A stretch of 64,000 bases of DNA, taken from positions 41,366 through 105,365 of the forward strand of contig CAUJCT010000019.1 of NCBI GenBank assembly GCA_963169345.1. The letters run 5' to 3'. The notes beneath the pieces were generated by a model, which saw only the letters and a list, made by a program, of their open reading frames with translations, had not been told where the DNA came from and ran no database searches. How positions within the stretch are numbered: position 1 is the stretch's first letter; every line of letters begins with the position of its first letter. Positions 1 through 8,308 of this stretch are shown in pieces. The position numbers were made by a program, and so were the translations under genes. Source of the DNA: Bacteroidota bacterium (GTDB lineage: Bacteria; Bacteroidota; Bacteroidia; NS11-12g; UBA955).

Positions 1-2
1 GC

Positions 3-15
3 AACCTGACAGGTT
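3..15. repeat. Dispersed palindrome, copy 1
   Basis: The sequence AACCTGACAGGTT reads as a perfect palindrome around one central base. It lies just upstream of the first gene and is one member of a family found at many intergenic sites in this window (see 1503, 17969, 18070, 22485, 34835, 37452). Confidence 0.7.
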
Positions 16-54
16 TCAAATAGGGGTCAATCCAGTTTTAGGTGTCCTCTATGT

Positions 55-630
55 ATGAAACGCGTATTTTTTCTGTCTTTTTTTTGTTTGAGCTTAAATT
101 TGATTGCTCAGAATAAACCTTATTATAAAGATGTGGTTTTAAAAACTAACGTCCTTTCGCCGATTAGTTTGGGAATTGAATTTCCGTTTAAAGATAATCT
201 CTCTGTTGAATACACTGTCAGAAGAGGAGGTACATTTGTTTTCTCAAAAAACACTTACCGCGATGAAAGATTAAACCTTAAATACCACATGCCTCTCAAT
301 GTGATTTTCGATAAGCAAAATACATTTTACTTGATGCTTGGTATTCACCATCAATATCGTGAACTGGATAATAAAATTCACAGGACCAATCAGCGCGAGT
401 ATGGAGTTTTGGATCAAAACAGATTGGCTTATGGCATAGGTTTAAGGTACAGATTCATCGATGTTTGGATGGCAGCGGAAACTGTGTTTTTTGAAAGACA
501 TAACTTTTATGAACTCAAAGACCAGGATGGCTCTGTACAAAGCAGAAATTACTGGAAATCGGGAGGAGGATTATTTGTAGGCTTGTCTATCAACTTTCTC
601 AATATCGAAAAATTAAAGTCTAAATTTTGA
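55..630 (+). CDS. Small outer-membrane beta-barrel-like protein
   Basis: A 191-residue protein begins with a clear Sec signal peptide (hydrophobic core after MKR, cleavage probable after LIAQ at residue 19). The mature part has alternating aromatic and polar residues, as in short outer-membrane beta-barrels. The segment near residues 28-50 (KTNVLSPISLGIEF) resembles the start of DUF3575-type barrels, but I am not certain of the family. It is a single gene, with the next gene converging on it. No enzymatic motif is visible, so the role is probably structural or in transport across the outer membrane. Confidence 0.6.
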   Translation: MKRVFFLSFFCLSLNLIAQNKPYYKDVVLKTNVLSPISLGIEFPFKDNLSVEYTVRRGGTFVFSKNTYRDERLNLKYHMPLNVIFDKQNTFYLMLGIHHQYRELDNKIHRTNQREYGVLDQNRLAYGIGLRYRFIDVWMAAETVFFERHNFYELKDQDGSVQSRNYWKSGGGLFVGLSINFLNIEKLKSKF

Positions 631-782
631 AATTATTGTAAAAGTATTCATCTCAACAGGTTGTAATACTTCGCATTAATGTTTGTTGGTTATTAGTTTA
701 TCTCGGTTTAAGACTGTCGACTTTTTGAAAATTAAAGGCTAAAGTTGATATCAATTCAAAATTAATTTTTAGTCCATTCAAA

Positions 783-1448
783 TTATTCATTGATAAAACG
801 ATAGTTGATACCAAAACTCAGTCTGCTGTATGTTAAGTTTTGCTCATTGTAGCTGGGTATATAACTGTCCGTAAAGAAGTTTTCTGAATAAATGCAGCCT
901 GTCCCGACTTCAGCGTTAAGCATGATTTTTTTATCCTTATCAATATAAATTCCGGTCCCAAGGGCTATGCCTATTGTGTGGTAGAGGTCGCTGTAAGTGC
1001 TGTTTTTTAATTTAGGAGTATTGTAAGTTATTATTTCTTTCACATTGCTGAGTCCTATTGAGGGTATAAGAAATAGCCTTAATTTATTTTCAGGATTAAT
1101 TGTCAATTTCACCTTCATCATTAATGAAGTTGAGTTATAACGGAATTGGGTCAGAACATTTCGAACAGTGTCGTTTTGCCCTGGAGTAAATGGCTGTTTG
1201 AACAGTATAATCTGGTCGTTAAAAGTGGTGTATTTATTGCCGTTTAAATAGTTGAAATTAAAACATAGCTGAACATGCTTTGATATGTTGAATCCAAGTT
1301 CAAGATATGGACCTTTGCAATTGTTATAGTATTTGTATTGCGATTTATTCAGGAACAATCCGATGCCAATTTCGGGACTTTGATTAAAGCCTAAAAGTTG
1401 CGAGTTAAGGAATAGAAATGATACTGTTAAAAATCTCGTAAAGACCAT
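783..1448 (-). CDS. Predicted outer-membrane beta-barrel protein
   Basis: A 221-residue protein has an N-terminal hydrophobic signal (MVFTRFLTVSFLFLNSQLLG) followed by amphipathic beta-strand-like stretches and an aromatic C-terminal end (SFGINYRFINE), as expected for a porin-like barrel. It converges on the gene ending at 630 and is followed upstream by a palindromic repeat at 1503. No paralogue or catalytic motif is evident. The family is not recognised beyond the general outer-membrane protein type. Confidence 0.55.
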   Translation of the reverse strand: MVFTRFLTVSFLFLNSQLLGFNQSPEIGIGLFLNKSQYKYYNNCKGPYLELGFNISKHVQLCFNFNYLNGNKYTTFNDQIILFKQPFTPGQNDTVRNVLTQFRYNSTSLMMKVKLTINPENKLRLFLIPSIGLSNVKEIITYNTPKLKNSTYSDLYHTIGIALGTGIYIDKDKKIMLNAEVGTGCIYSENFFTDSYIPSYNEQNLTYSRLSFGINYRFINE

Positions 1449-1453
1449 TTGTT

Positions 1454-1518
1454 TATTGAAAGTTTAATTTTTGCTTATGAAATGGTACTTTTTTTTATTA
1501 TTCAACCTGCCAGGTTGA
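1454..1518 (+). repeat. Intergenic repeat unit with palindrome (locus A)
   Basis: A single copy of a longer conserved unit. TTGAAAG, then an ATGAAATGGTAC-like block, a T-run, and TATTCAACCTGCCAGGTTGAG with the palindrome at 1503-1517. The same order of blocks recurs at 22440-22670 and 37440-37690. It lies between two minus-strand genes. Confidence 0.75.
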
Positions 1519-1534
1519 GTTTTTAAACAGATTC

Positions 1535-2098
1535 TCATTTTATCTTTAAATCATATTTTGTCAGCAAACCACTTAATCCTTCCGAAGAAAAAACAGCCTT
1601 TTTAATATAATTGCGCTCCGGGTCGATGGTGTAATTGTAAGCTGTACTTAAATCTGCTTTTTCAAGTTTTGTCTGGTCAAAAGTGGCATTTTCTAAATTG
1701 CAGTTTACAAAACTGGCAGAGCTTAAATCACACTCCGTAAAATCGACTCCTTTCATTGAACAATCCTTGAAAACAGTCTGTTTTAATTTTAACTGATAAA
1801 AAGAACAATGATCGAGCAACGAGTTTTTAAAACTGAATTCGAGCAACATGCTTTCACATCTGTCAAAGCGCGTCCCCAGTATTTTACAATCCTCGAAACT
1901 ACAATTGTTGAAAGCCGTATTATCTAATCGTGTGTTGCTGATATCACATGTTACGAATTTACATTCCAAAAATTTAAATGAACTTAAATCCATATTGGCA
2001 AAAACAAGTCCTTTAAAAGTGCAATTTTCATATTCACCCAATGTCAGTGCTTGCTCTAAATCTGACTTCTCGAAATTTTTATCACTGATGTATTCCAT
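1535..2098 (-). CDS. Pentapeptide-repeat protein (Qnr/MfpA-like fold)
   Basis: A 187-residue protein consists almost wholly of A(D/N)LXX-type pentapeptides in which F or L recurs every fifth residue (for example CTFKG LVFAN MDLSS FKFLE CKFVT CDISN). Such proteins form a right-handed quadrilateral beta-helix, and some (Qnr, MfpA) mimic DNA and bind gyrase. The length is slightly below the roughly 215 residues of Qnr proteins. It has no signal peptide, so it is cytoplasmic. It starts two bases after the upstream membrane-protein gene ends, so it is the last gene of a minus-strand operon. Gyrase protection is only a possibility. Confidence 0.85.
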   Translation of the reverse strand: MEYISDKNFEKSDLEQALTLGEYENCTFKGLVFANMDLSSFKFLECKFVTCDISNTRLDNTAFNNCSFEDCKILGTRFDRCESMLLEFSFKNSLLDHCSFYQLKLKQTVFKDCSMKGVDFTECDLSSASFVNCNLENATFDQTKLEKADLSTAYNYTIDPERNYIKKAVFSSEGLSGLLTKYDLKIK

Positions 2099-2100
2099 TT

Positions 2101-2850
2101 TTAAAATTCCAGCATTTTTTCTTCATTTTCATCCAAAAAGAGGACGTTAACTTTATTCGGCTTTAAGGTCTCTTTAATAGTTGTTGTCAATTCTTCGTAG
2201 TAACTTTTCATCGTTGGATCCAGTATGTCTTTCCTGAAAAAAGTATAAATTACCATATACTGATTTTTACGATAGTAAACAGACAGTCCTGATTTGTATG
2301 TGGAGTTAAAATAGCCAAAGGTATGCATGGCTTCGGCAATTTTATCAATCGTTTTAAGGTCAATGTCTTTTTCATAATAAATTATCCCATTGTATTTTTC
2401 ATATTGAGATATAGCCACATTGGTGTAAATTGATCTAAGATTAAAAGCACCTAACAACAGGATATACAGCAGGAAATAAAGCGCGATTCTGGGTACTATG
2501 AATTTCAGTGTATGATAGGGAATGCCTTGAGCTACATATTCCTTTATGCTGTTGACATTGATTAATCTGTCAGCAATTACAATAATTAATGTCAAAATTA
2601 TATGAGTCAGCAATATGCCGGCTATCCAGTTATTGCTTCTCGCTGGTATTATTTTCATCAGTACAACTATCAAAAGCAATTCAATAAAGTAAATGATGTT
2701 AGCTTTCTTTTTACCTAAATGGATATATGAATTGATATGTGTCATTCTGGCTCCGGCTAAAGGGCCAAGAATTAAAGAACACAATGCAATGTGATTGTTG
2801 TGCAGTGGTTGTATGACCCTTTGATGGTCGATTATCTGATCTTCATTCAT
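2101..2850 (-). CDS. Multi-pass membrane protein, unknown family
   Basis: A 249-residue protein has about four hydrophobic segments in residues 20-145 (around 22-38, 53-66, 74-92 and 115-137), then a soluble C-terminal domain of about 100 residues ending in an acidic tail. The start codon overlaps the stop of the upstream esterase gene by four bases (ATGA), and the next gene begins two bases after its stop. Translational coupling in one operon is likely. I recognise no domain; the soluble part has no catalytic signature that I can see. Confidence 0.6.
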   Translation of the reverse strand: MNEDQIIDHQRVIQPLHNNHIALCSLILGPLAGARMTHINSYIHLGKKKANIIYFIELLLIVVLMKIIPARSNNWIAGILLTHIILTLIIVIADRLINVNSIKEYVAQGIPYHTLKFIVPRIALYFLLYILLLGAFNLRSIYTNVAISQYEKYNGIIYYEKDIDLKTIDKIAEAMHTFGYFNSTYKSGLSVYYRKNQYMVIYTFFRKDILDPTMKSYYEELTTTIKETLKPNKVNVLFLDENEEKMLEF

Positions 2851-4244
2851 AGTTTAATGATGATTTGCTGTTCATATCCCTCTATGGCCAGAATATAAAT
2901 GCCAGGACTTAATTGATCCGTTTGAATATTCATGGATGGTGAACTAAGTTGACCAGTAAGCAATATTCTTCCCGTTAAATCAGAAATTGTAAATGGTTGA
3001 TTGTTGCCCTTAGATTCAATAGTGATGCTGTTTTCGAATGGATTGGGATAACACTTGAACACCGGTAGTTTATGAGGTTGAGTAGTGCTGTTGCCGCAAT
3101 AGTCCTGACCAATATTACCCTCTTTTTTTATTCTGTCTGAGAAGAAGTCAATCATCGTATTGCTTCTTAAATCCAGATTATCTACACTGTGACCATTAGA
3201 AAAGCAGTTGTTGTTGTAGACGTAATTGTTGACAATATCAGCTTTGAAATTTTGACCTATGAAGCCCGAATCGACAAAAAATTTGCGTATGGATTCGCCA
3301 CCGTAAGCAATAGGGTAGAAGTAATAAGGTTGACATAAATTCGAACTAAAACATTCATAACTAATGCGGCCTAAGAGGATGCCTCTTCTGTAATTGACCA
3401 CCACATCCGAGCCCTGATGAAAGAGATATATACTCGGGGTATCTCGTACATTTTTGAAGATGGAAGGGTCTAATACAGCACCATAAAAACTGGCCACACC
3501 TTTTACTTTACTGTTGTGCGTTCCTGTATGTAGTGTTCCTTCAATTGGTCCAAGGTCAGGGCGACTTAAATTTAAGGCAGATGGTAAGCAACCATAAGGA
3601 TTCAGTTTTGAACTTGGTGTGGGAGCAGAACTGATGGAATCGCAAAGTGATGATTTTTTTATAGAGGAATCGCTGAAAGCCGTTTGCAAAGCAATGAATG
3701 CACCTGCACTAAAACCAATCAGGTAAAATTGATCCGGGTCGCTGGAGTCTTGCAAATAGCGGTTTTTCATAAATCGAATGGCACCCTTAGTGTCCTGAAC
3801 AGCTCTGTAATTGGCCCGGTATATCTCGGCGCTATCGCAGATGTATGCACAAGGTTGTGAAACAGAATTATTACATAAAGCATACATATCATAGTTTTGA
3901 GCTTTGTGCGTACCTAATCTGTATTTAATATTGGCAACAACCCAGCCTCTGCGTACCAGTTTATCTGCCAGATATCTTAAAGTGGCGTCATCTTTACTGC
4001 CTACTATCCATGCACCTCCATGAATTAACATGGCAATTGGTCGTCTGCAATTCGAATCATTGACTGGTCGGTAAATATCCATCACCAGCGTATCGTCATT
4101 GCCTGCGAAATTTTTAACAATTCCGTATTGAATGTTCTTAATACTGTCGTAACTGTATTTGGGAACCGTATAAGGCTTCTGAGCATTTAGCGGCGAATAA
4201 AGCACCAGTAAAGACAGGCATATTAAAAGAATTATTTTTTGCAT
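2847..4244 (-). CDS. Secreted alpha/beta-hydrolase esterase with T9SS sorting domain
   Basis: A 465-residue protein has a signal peptide (residues 1-22), an alpha/beta-hydrolase domain and a T9SS type-A sorting domain from about residue 395 (CYPNPFENSITIES, ending with QQIIIKL). The oxyanion motif HGGAW lies near residues 75-79 and the nucleophile elbow GFSAG puts the catalytic Ser at 179. A downstream NGHS supplies a candidate His. The family is the carboxylesterase/lipase (BD-FAE-like) group. It is expected to cross the outer membrane through T9SS and be anchored or released. It sits in an operon between a tetratricopeptide-like protein and a membrane protein. The substrate is unknown. Confidence 0.8.
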   Translation of the reverse strand: MQKIILLICLSLLVLYSPLNAQKPYTVPKYSYDSIKNIQYGIVKNFAGNDDTLVMDIYRPVNDSNCRRPIAMLIHGGAWIVGSKDDATLRYLADKLVRRGWVVANIKYRLGTHKAQNYDMYALCNNSVSQPCAYICDSAEIYRANYRAVQDTKGAIRFMKNRYLQDSSDPDQFYLIGFSAGAFIALQTAFSDSSIKKSSLCDSISSAPTPSSKLNPYGCLPSALNLSRPDLGPIEGTLHTGTHNSKVKGVASFYGAVLDPSIFKNVRDTPSIYLFHQGSDVVVNYRRGILLGRISYECFSSNLCQPYYFYPIAYGGESIRKFFVDSGFIGQNFKADIVNNYVYNNNCFSNGHSVDNLDLRSNTMIDFFSDRIKKEGNIGQDYCGNSTTQPHKLPVFKCYPNPFENSITIESKGNNQPFTISDLTGRILLTGQLSSPSMNIQTDQLSPGIYILAIEGYEQQIIIKL

Positions 4245-4708
4245 TGCTTACTATTCTTGATGTTTTTGATTTGCTTTTTTTCATCCTTTCTTATTTTTAC
4301 TTTACTCATGTAGAGATTTAAATAGTAAAGTGATTGAGTACAATCTCCTTTGAAATAATAGCAGAGACCTAAATTCCATAAGGCCAGAGTCATTTCATTG
4401 TTTAGTGAATAACATCTTTCCATACAGTGTATAGAAGTATTTAAAGCAGTGGAATCTTTCAGGTACATATAGGCTTTGTATCTGTTGGCGCCCAGATCAT
4501 AGAAATACCATTCCAGGCCTGTAAGTATTCTGGAAGTATCCATGTTTAATAATGTCTGATAGTAGCTGTTTATTGTTGCACTATCGTTCAAAACAAGGCA
4601 AACATTAAAAGGGGCTTGCAATCGCATGCTGTCATAATGTAAAGATTTAGACTGAGCCATGGCCGATAAACTGGCAAATAATACAACACTTAATACAGCA
4701 ATTTTCAT
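4232..4708 (-). CDS. Small secreted protein with possible TPR-like repeat
   Basis: I chose the start at 4708 (MKIAVLSVVLFASLSAMAQ), which gives a normal signal peptide. The upstream in-frame ATG at 4765 would run through the terminator hairpin at 4733-4762. The mature protein of about 140 residues contains an NLGLCYYFKGDCTQSLYYLNLYM segment that looks like one tetratricopeptide helix pair. Its end overlaps the start of the esterase gene by 13 bases, so it is probably the first gene of the operon running to 1535. No catalytic motif is seen. Confidence 0.55.
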   Translation of the reverse strand: MKIAVLSVVLFASLSAMAQSKSLHYDSMRLQAPFNVCLVLNDSATINSYYQTLLNMDTSRILTGLEWYFYDLGANRYKAYMYLKDSTALNTSIHCMERCYSLNNEMTLALWNLGLCYYFKGDCTQSLYYLNLYMSKVKIRKDEKKQIKNIKNSKQCKK

Positions 4709-4732
4709 ATTGTTTGTACAACAAATAAAACA

Positions 4733-4762
4733 AAAAACGCTGACATTTCTGCCAGCGTTTTT
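4733..4762 (-). terminator. Intrinsic terminator after the subtilase gene
   Basis: A 10-bp stem (AAAAACGCTG pairing with CAGCGTTTTT) with a 10-base loop. On the minus strand it ends in a T-rich run and lies just after the subtilase stop codon, so it separates that gene from the operon starting at 4708. Confidence 0.75.
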
Positions 4763-4782
4763 CAAATCAATGATAAATATCT

Positions 4783-6345
4783 TTATTTCAACTGAGATGC
4801 GGCTTTAAGGGCAGCAGCTGCATTGACAATTCCAGCCGTTTTGCAAAGTTTGGAATATTTGGTTTTCTTTTTCTTTCTGCCTGGTTTTTTAACTTTCTGC
4901 TCAGGTTTAATGACGGTTGATTCAATGCAGAATTTCACCTGTTCGGCAGTTAAATGAGGATAGTATGAGCGAATTAATGCAGCAATACCGGCAACAACTG
5001 GTGCAGCCATACTGGTTCCACTGTTATCCTTGTATTTATTGTCAGGTACAGTACTGTAAATATTCACTCCTGGAGCAAACACGTCAACAGTTTCATTGCC
5101 ATAATTAGAGAAATCTGCCGGGTTTTGATCTCTGTCACTTGCACCTACTTCAATCCAGTTTTTGCAAGTACTGCCATCTTCATATCTTGGAGTAGGGTAA
5201 TTGCTTTCTTCGTCAATGTCTTTAGAATCATTTCCAGCAGCATGTATCAGCAATACATCTTTACTTACTGCGTAACGTATGGCTTCATCAACAATTGCTT
5301 TGTTATGGAAATATGCTTTACCAAAACTCATGTTAATCACTTTAGCTCCATTATCAACTGCATAGCGAATAGCCAGCGCAACGTCTTTATCTCTTTCGTC
5401 ACCATCAGGAACAACTCTCAATGTCATGATTTGTACCAAAGGATCGATACCATCCATGCCTATTGCATTGCCTCTTACAGCACCAATGATTCCGGCTACG
5501 TGAGTACCGTGTTCGGCATCCGGACCCTTTACTTCGTGGTTACCATAAGCGTTGTCTTTTGGATCGGTATAGTTGTCACCAACATTTGAGCGAGGGTCGA
5601 AACTTAAATTAAGATGATATTTAACTTTGTTGTAGAAATAATCGTAACCTTCTGTTATACCTTCAAAAAAGTCTTTAGGTTTAGTGCCGGTTGCAGAACA
5701 GTTACCAACAGTAAAACTATGGCCAACTTTAGCTTCAGAAGATTTAGGTTCAAATTTTTTCAGTTGTTCCAAAGTGATATTGGTGCTGTCCAACTCATCG
5801 GTTAAGGCTTTAACATACTTGTGAAAAGTGCTGTATCTTTGGAAAAGAACACTGGCTTCTTCGTATTCTTTCTTGTGAATTTTAATTAACTGTTTGTATA
5901 ATTTGTAGTCTTCTTTGTCTGCTTTTGCAATTTCAGATGACTTTTTACCTTCAAATTTTTTGCCCAGTTCTCTCAGTCTTCTGGTCAATTCGAGGTTATC
6001 ATATTGAATATCTTCAGAAGAATTACCAAGAAAATCCCAGCCATAAATATCATCTACATAACCATTGTGGTCATCATCAACACCATTGTTTGGAACTTCC
6101 GCTTTATTGATCCACAGATTTGGAGCAATATCAGGGTGAGCAATGTCAATTCCACCATCAATAACTGCAACGATAACAGTTTTAGCAGTAGCAGGTTGTG
6201 GAGTTTCACTGAGAGCGGTATTTAAATCGATACCGAATAAAGTGTCTTTAGGGGAATACTGTAAATGCCAGTTTTTGGCGTACTCTTGAGCAAAGAGCAT
6301 GGTTCCCAAAAATAGAGCCGGGAACAGCAGGGTTTTCTTCATCAT
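4783..6345 (-). CDS. Subtilisin-family (S8) serine protease
   Basis: A 520-residue secreted protease has a signal peptide (MMKKTLLFPALFLGTMLFAQ). The subtilase catalytic triad is visible: Asp63 in AVIDGGID, His279 in EHGTHVAG and Ser445 in SGTSMAAPV. The spacing between Asp and His is unusually large, about 215 residues. It contains a charged, helix-rich insertion at roughly residues 105-245 that ordinary subtilisins lack. The C-terminus is basic (KKPGRKKKKTKYSK) and carries no T9SS sorting domain, so a periplasmic location is plausible. A terminator follows at 4733-4762. The gene is 20 bases downstream of sppA on the same strand and may share its transcript. Confidence 0.9.
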   Translation of the reverse strand: MMKKTLLFPALFLGTMLFAQEYAKNWHLQYSPKDTLFGIDLNTALSETPQPATAKTVIVAVIDGGIDIAHPDIAPNLWINKAEVPNNGVDDDHNGYVDDIYGWDFLGNSSEDIQYDNLELTRRLRELGKKFEGKKSSEIAKADKEDYKLYKQLIKIHKKEYEEASVLFQRYSTFHKYVKALTDELDSTNITLEQLKKFEPKSSEAKVGHSFTVGNCSATGTKPKDFFEGITEGYDYFYNKVKYHLNLSFDPRSNVGDNYTDPKDNAYGNHEVKGPDAEHGTHVAGIIGAVRGNAIGMDGIDPLVQIMTLRVVPDGDERDKDVALAIRYAVDNGAKVINMSFGKAYFHNKAIVDEAIRYAVSKDVLLIHAAGNDSKDIDEESNYPTPRYEDGSTCKNWIEVGASDRDQNPADFSNYGNETVDVFAPGVNIYSTVPDNKYKDNSGTSMAAPVVAGIAALIRSYYPHLTAEQVKFCIESTVIKPEQKVKKPGRKKKKTKYSKLCKTAGIVNAAAALKAASQLK

Positions 6346-6365
6346 TTTATTAACGTTAAATAATA

Positions 6366-8123
6366 TTATTGAATCAGTAGCTGATAAGGCAGGCGTGTTT
6401 GAAATCCTTGCACATTAAATACGGATTTCATTGCCTTAAAATAAGTGTATAAATAACCAAGTTCAGTTTCAATTCTACTTTCCATCATGGTATTTCCGGC
6501 ATTGCGGAATAACTGGCTAAATGGATTTTCTATTTTCGGATAGGTAACAGTTGAGTATGTCTTGGTTTTGGACATGAAAGCTGCAATTTTTACTGCATCG
6601 TTAATACCACCAAAGGCATCAATTAAACCTTTTTCACGCGCCTGACTGGCAGTCCATACACGGCCTTGTGCAATATTTTCAACAGCAACACTATCCATAC
6701 TTCTACCTTTTTCAACTATAGATGTAAAATCATCGTAAATACGGTTGACTACCCCTTGTAAGTACATTAAGTCTGTTGGCGTTAATGGTTGATCGACTCT
6801 TCCAAAATCGCTGTATTGACCGGTTTTAACACTTTCGAAAGTCAGACCAATTTTGTTCACCAGTAATTCATGCATGTTAGGGAATAATCCAAACACACCG
6901 ATTGAACCGGTAATGGTATTAGGTAAAGCAATTATAGTATCGGCCATTGCAGCGATGTAATAACCGCCGCTTGCTGCGACATCTCCCATAGAAACTACGA
7001 CAGGTTTAACGGATTTGCAAAGTGAAATTTCTCTTGCAATTACATCAGAAGCCATACTGCTGCCACCAGGAGAATTGACGCGCAAAACAATTGCTTTGAC
7101 ATTTTTGTCTTCACGGGCACTCCTCAAAGCTTTAATCATAGACTCGGAACCAATGGTTGACTGATTGCCTTTTCCTTCTATAATTTCACCTACAGCATAT
7201 ACAACTGCAATTCTGTCTTTAGTTTGATTTTCATCTGAATCGAAACCTGAATATGCAGATGGTTTAACAAATGCCAGTTCTTTTTCTTTTTTTATTTTAA
7301 GTTTCGACTTCATCATTTGGATGACCTCGTCTTCGTAAACCAACCTGTCAATGAGTCCAAAGCTGACAGCTTGTGCTGGTGTTTGAATAGTAAATCCATT
7401 GAATGCAGCTGCAAGTCTGGCAGTATCAATTTTACGGCTGTTGCCAATGCCAAGAAGAACACTGCTATATAAATCATTTACGTACTCAGAAATCTGATGT
7501 CTGTTTTCCTGGCTCAGGTCTGTTCTGGTAAATGCTTCGACAGCACCTTTGTAAGCGCCCACTTTAACATATTGCATTTCGACGCCCAGTTTATCCAATG
7601 CGCCTTTAAAAAACATGATATTGGCTGTTAAGCCATTGAAAAGCACATTGCCTGATCTGTCAAGAAATACGGAGTCGGCAACACAGGATAAATAATAATT
7701 TTTCTCATCATACATCGGAGCGATGGCATAAATAAATTTACCTGACTTTTTAAAATCATTAAGAGCGTTTCTTATTTCGAGAATGGTGGCATAACCGGTT
7801 CCGCTGATATTGGATTTAAGGTAAATGCCTTTAATCTTAGGGTCTTTTTTAGCATCATCAATACAGGAAAGTATTCTGTCAAGACCTGATAAGCGATCTC
7901 CGTTTTCAGGGTCAAATATGGCTGAAATATCAGGATTGCTTCGTTCCGGAATATCGTAATCGAGATTGAGTTCCAGAACTGAATTATCCTTTACCTGAGT
8001 GGTTTTGTTGTCACCCGAACTGATTAAGCTCATGACTGAAAAAAACAATAGCAATCCTAGAAAAAGAAAGCTAATGAACAAGCCGACTATCGTGGCAAAG
8101 GTGTATTTCAGAAATTCTTTCAT
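6366..8123 (-). CDS. sppA: Signal peptide peptidase SppA, 67K type
   Basis: The 585-residue length and tandem organisation match the long (67K) SppA class. An N-terminal transmembrane helix (about residues 8-35) anchors two SppA/ClpP-fold domains. The catalytic dyad is visible: Lys192 in GAYKGAVEAF and the nucleophile Ser385 in GDVAASGGYY. The enzyme degrades signal peptides left in the inner membrane after secretion. The ATG is followed directly by a charged Lys/Glu segment and the helix, which supports this start. It is divergent from purB, with a 185-base shared upstream region, and lies upstream of the subtilase gene. Confidence 0.93.
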   Translation of the reverse strand: MKEFLKYTFATIVGLFISFLFLGLLLFFSVMSLISSGDNKTTQVKDNSVLELNLDYDIPERSNPDISAIFDPENGDRLSGLDRILSCIDDAKKDPKIKGIYLKSNISGTGYATILEIRNALNDFKKSGKFIYAIAPMYDEKNYYLSCVADSVFLDRSGNVLFNGLTANIMFFKGALDKLGVEMQYVKVGAYKGAVEAFTRTDLSQENRHQISEYVNDLYSSVLLGIGNSRKIDTARLAAAFNGFTIQTPAQAVSFGLIDRLVYEDEVIQMMKSKLKIKKEKELAFVKPSAYSGFDSDENQTKDRIAVVYAVGEIIEGKGNQSTIGSESMIKALRSAREDKNVKAIVLRVNSPGGSSMASDVIAREISLCKSVKPVVVSMGDVAASGGYYIAAMADTIIALPNTITGSIGVFGLFPNMHELLVNKIGLTFESVKTGQYSDFGRVDQPLTPTDLMYLQGVVNRIYDDFTSIVEKGRSMDSVAVENIAQGRVWTASQAREKGLIDAFGGINDAVKIAAFMSKTKTYSTVTYPKIENPFSQLFRNAGNTMMESRIETELGYLYTYFKAMKSVFNVQGFQTRLPYQLLIQ

Positions 8124-8295
8124 GTTGAATATTAACGCTGCTGATGAACCTACAAATTAACTATTCATCTTTTTATCTGACAGATTTTTTTCGATAAACG
8201 CCGAAATAGTAGGACAAACACAATGCGGGCAGCTATTGTTCATGAACTGTGGGTGGATAATCGGTTTCAGATTAGGGCTGGAGTTCAAAATTTGG

Positions 8296-8303
8296 TATTT
8301 TTG
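8296..8303 (+). promoter_or_regulatory. Bacteroidota -7 element for purB
   Basis: TATTTTTG fits the TAnnTTTG consensus of the Bacteroidota primary sigma factor and lies only five bases before the purB ATG. The transcript would be nearly leaderless if this element is used. No good -33 TTG is seen at the usual distance. Confidence 0.4.
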
Positions 8304-8308
8304 CGGCG

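Noticed and set aside
4917..6225. Plus-strand frames across the subtilase gene.
   Set aside because: They are antisense to an intact protease with all catalytic motifs and show no protein-like features.
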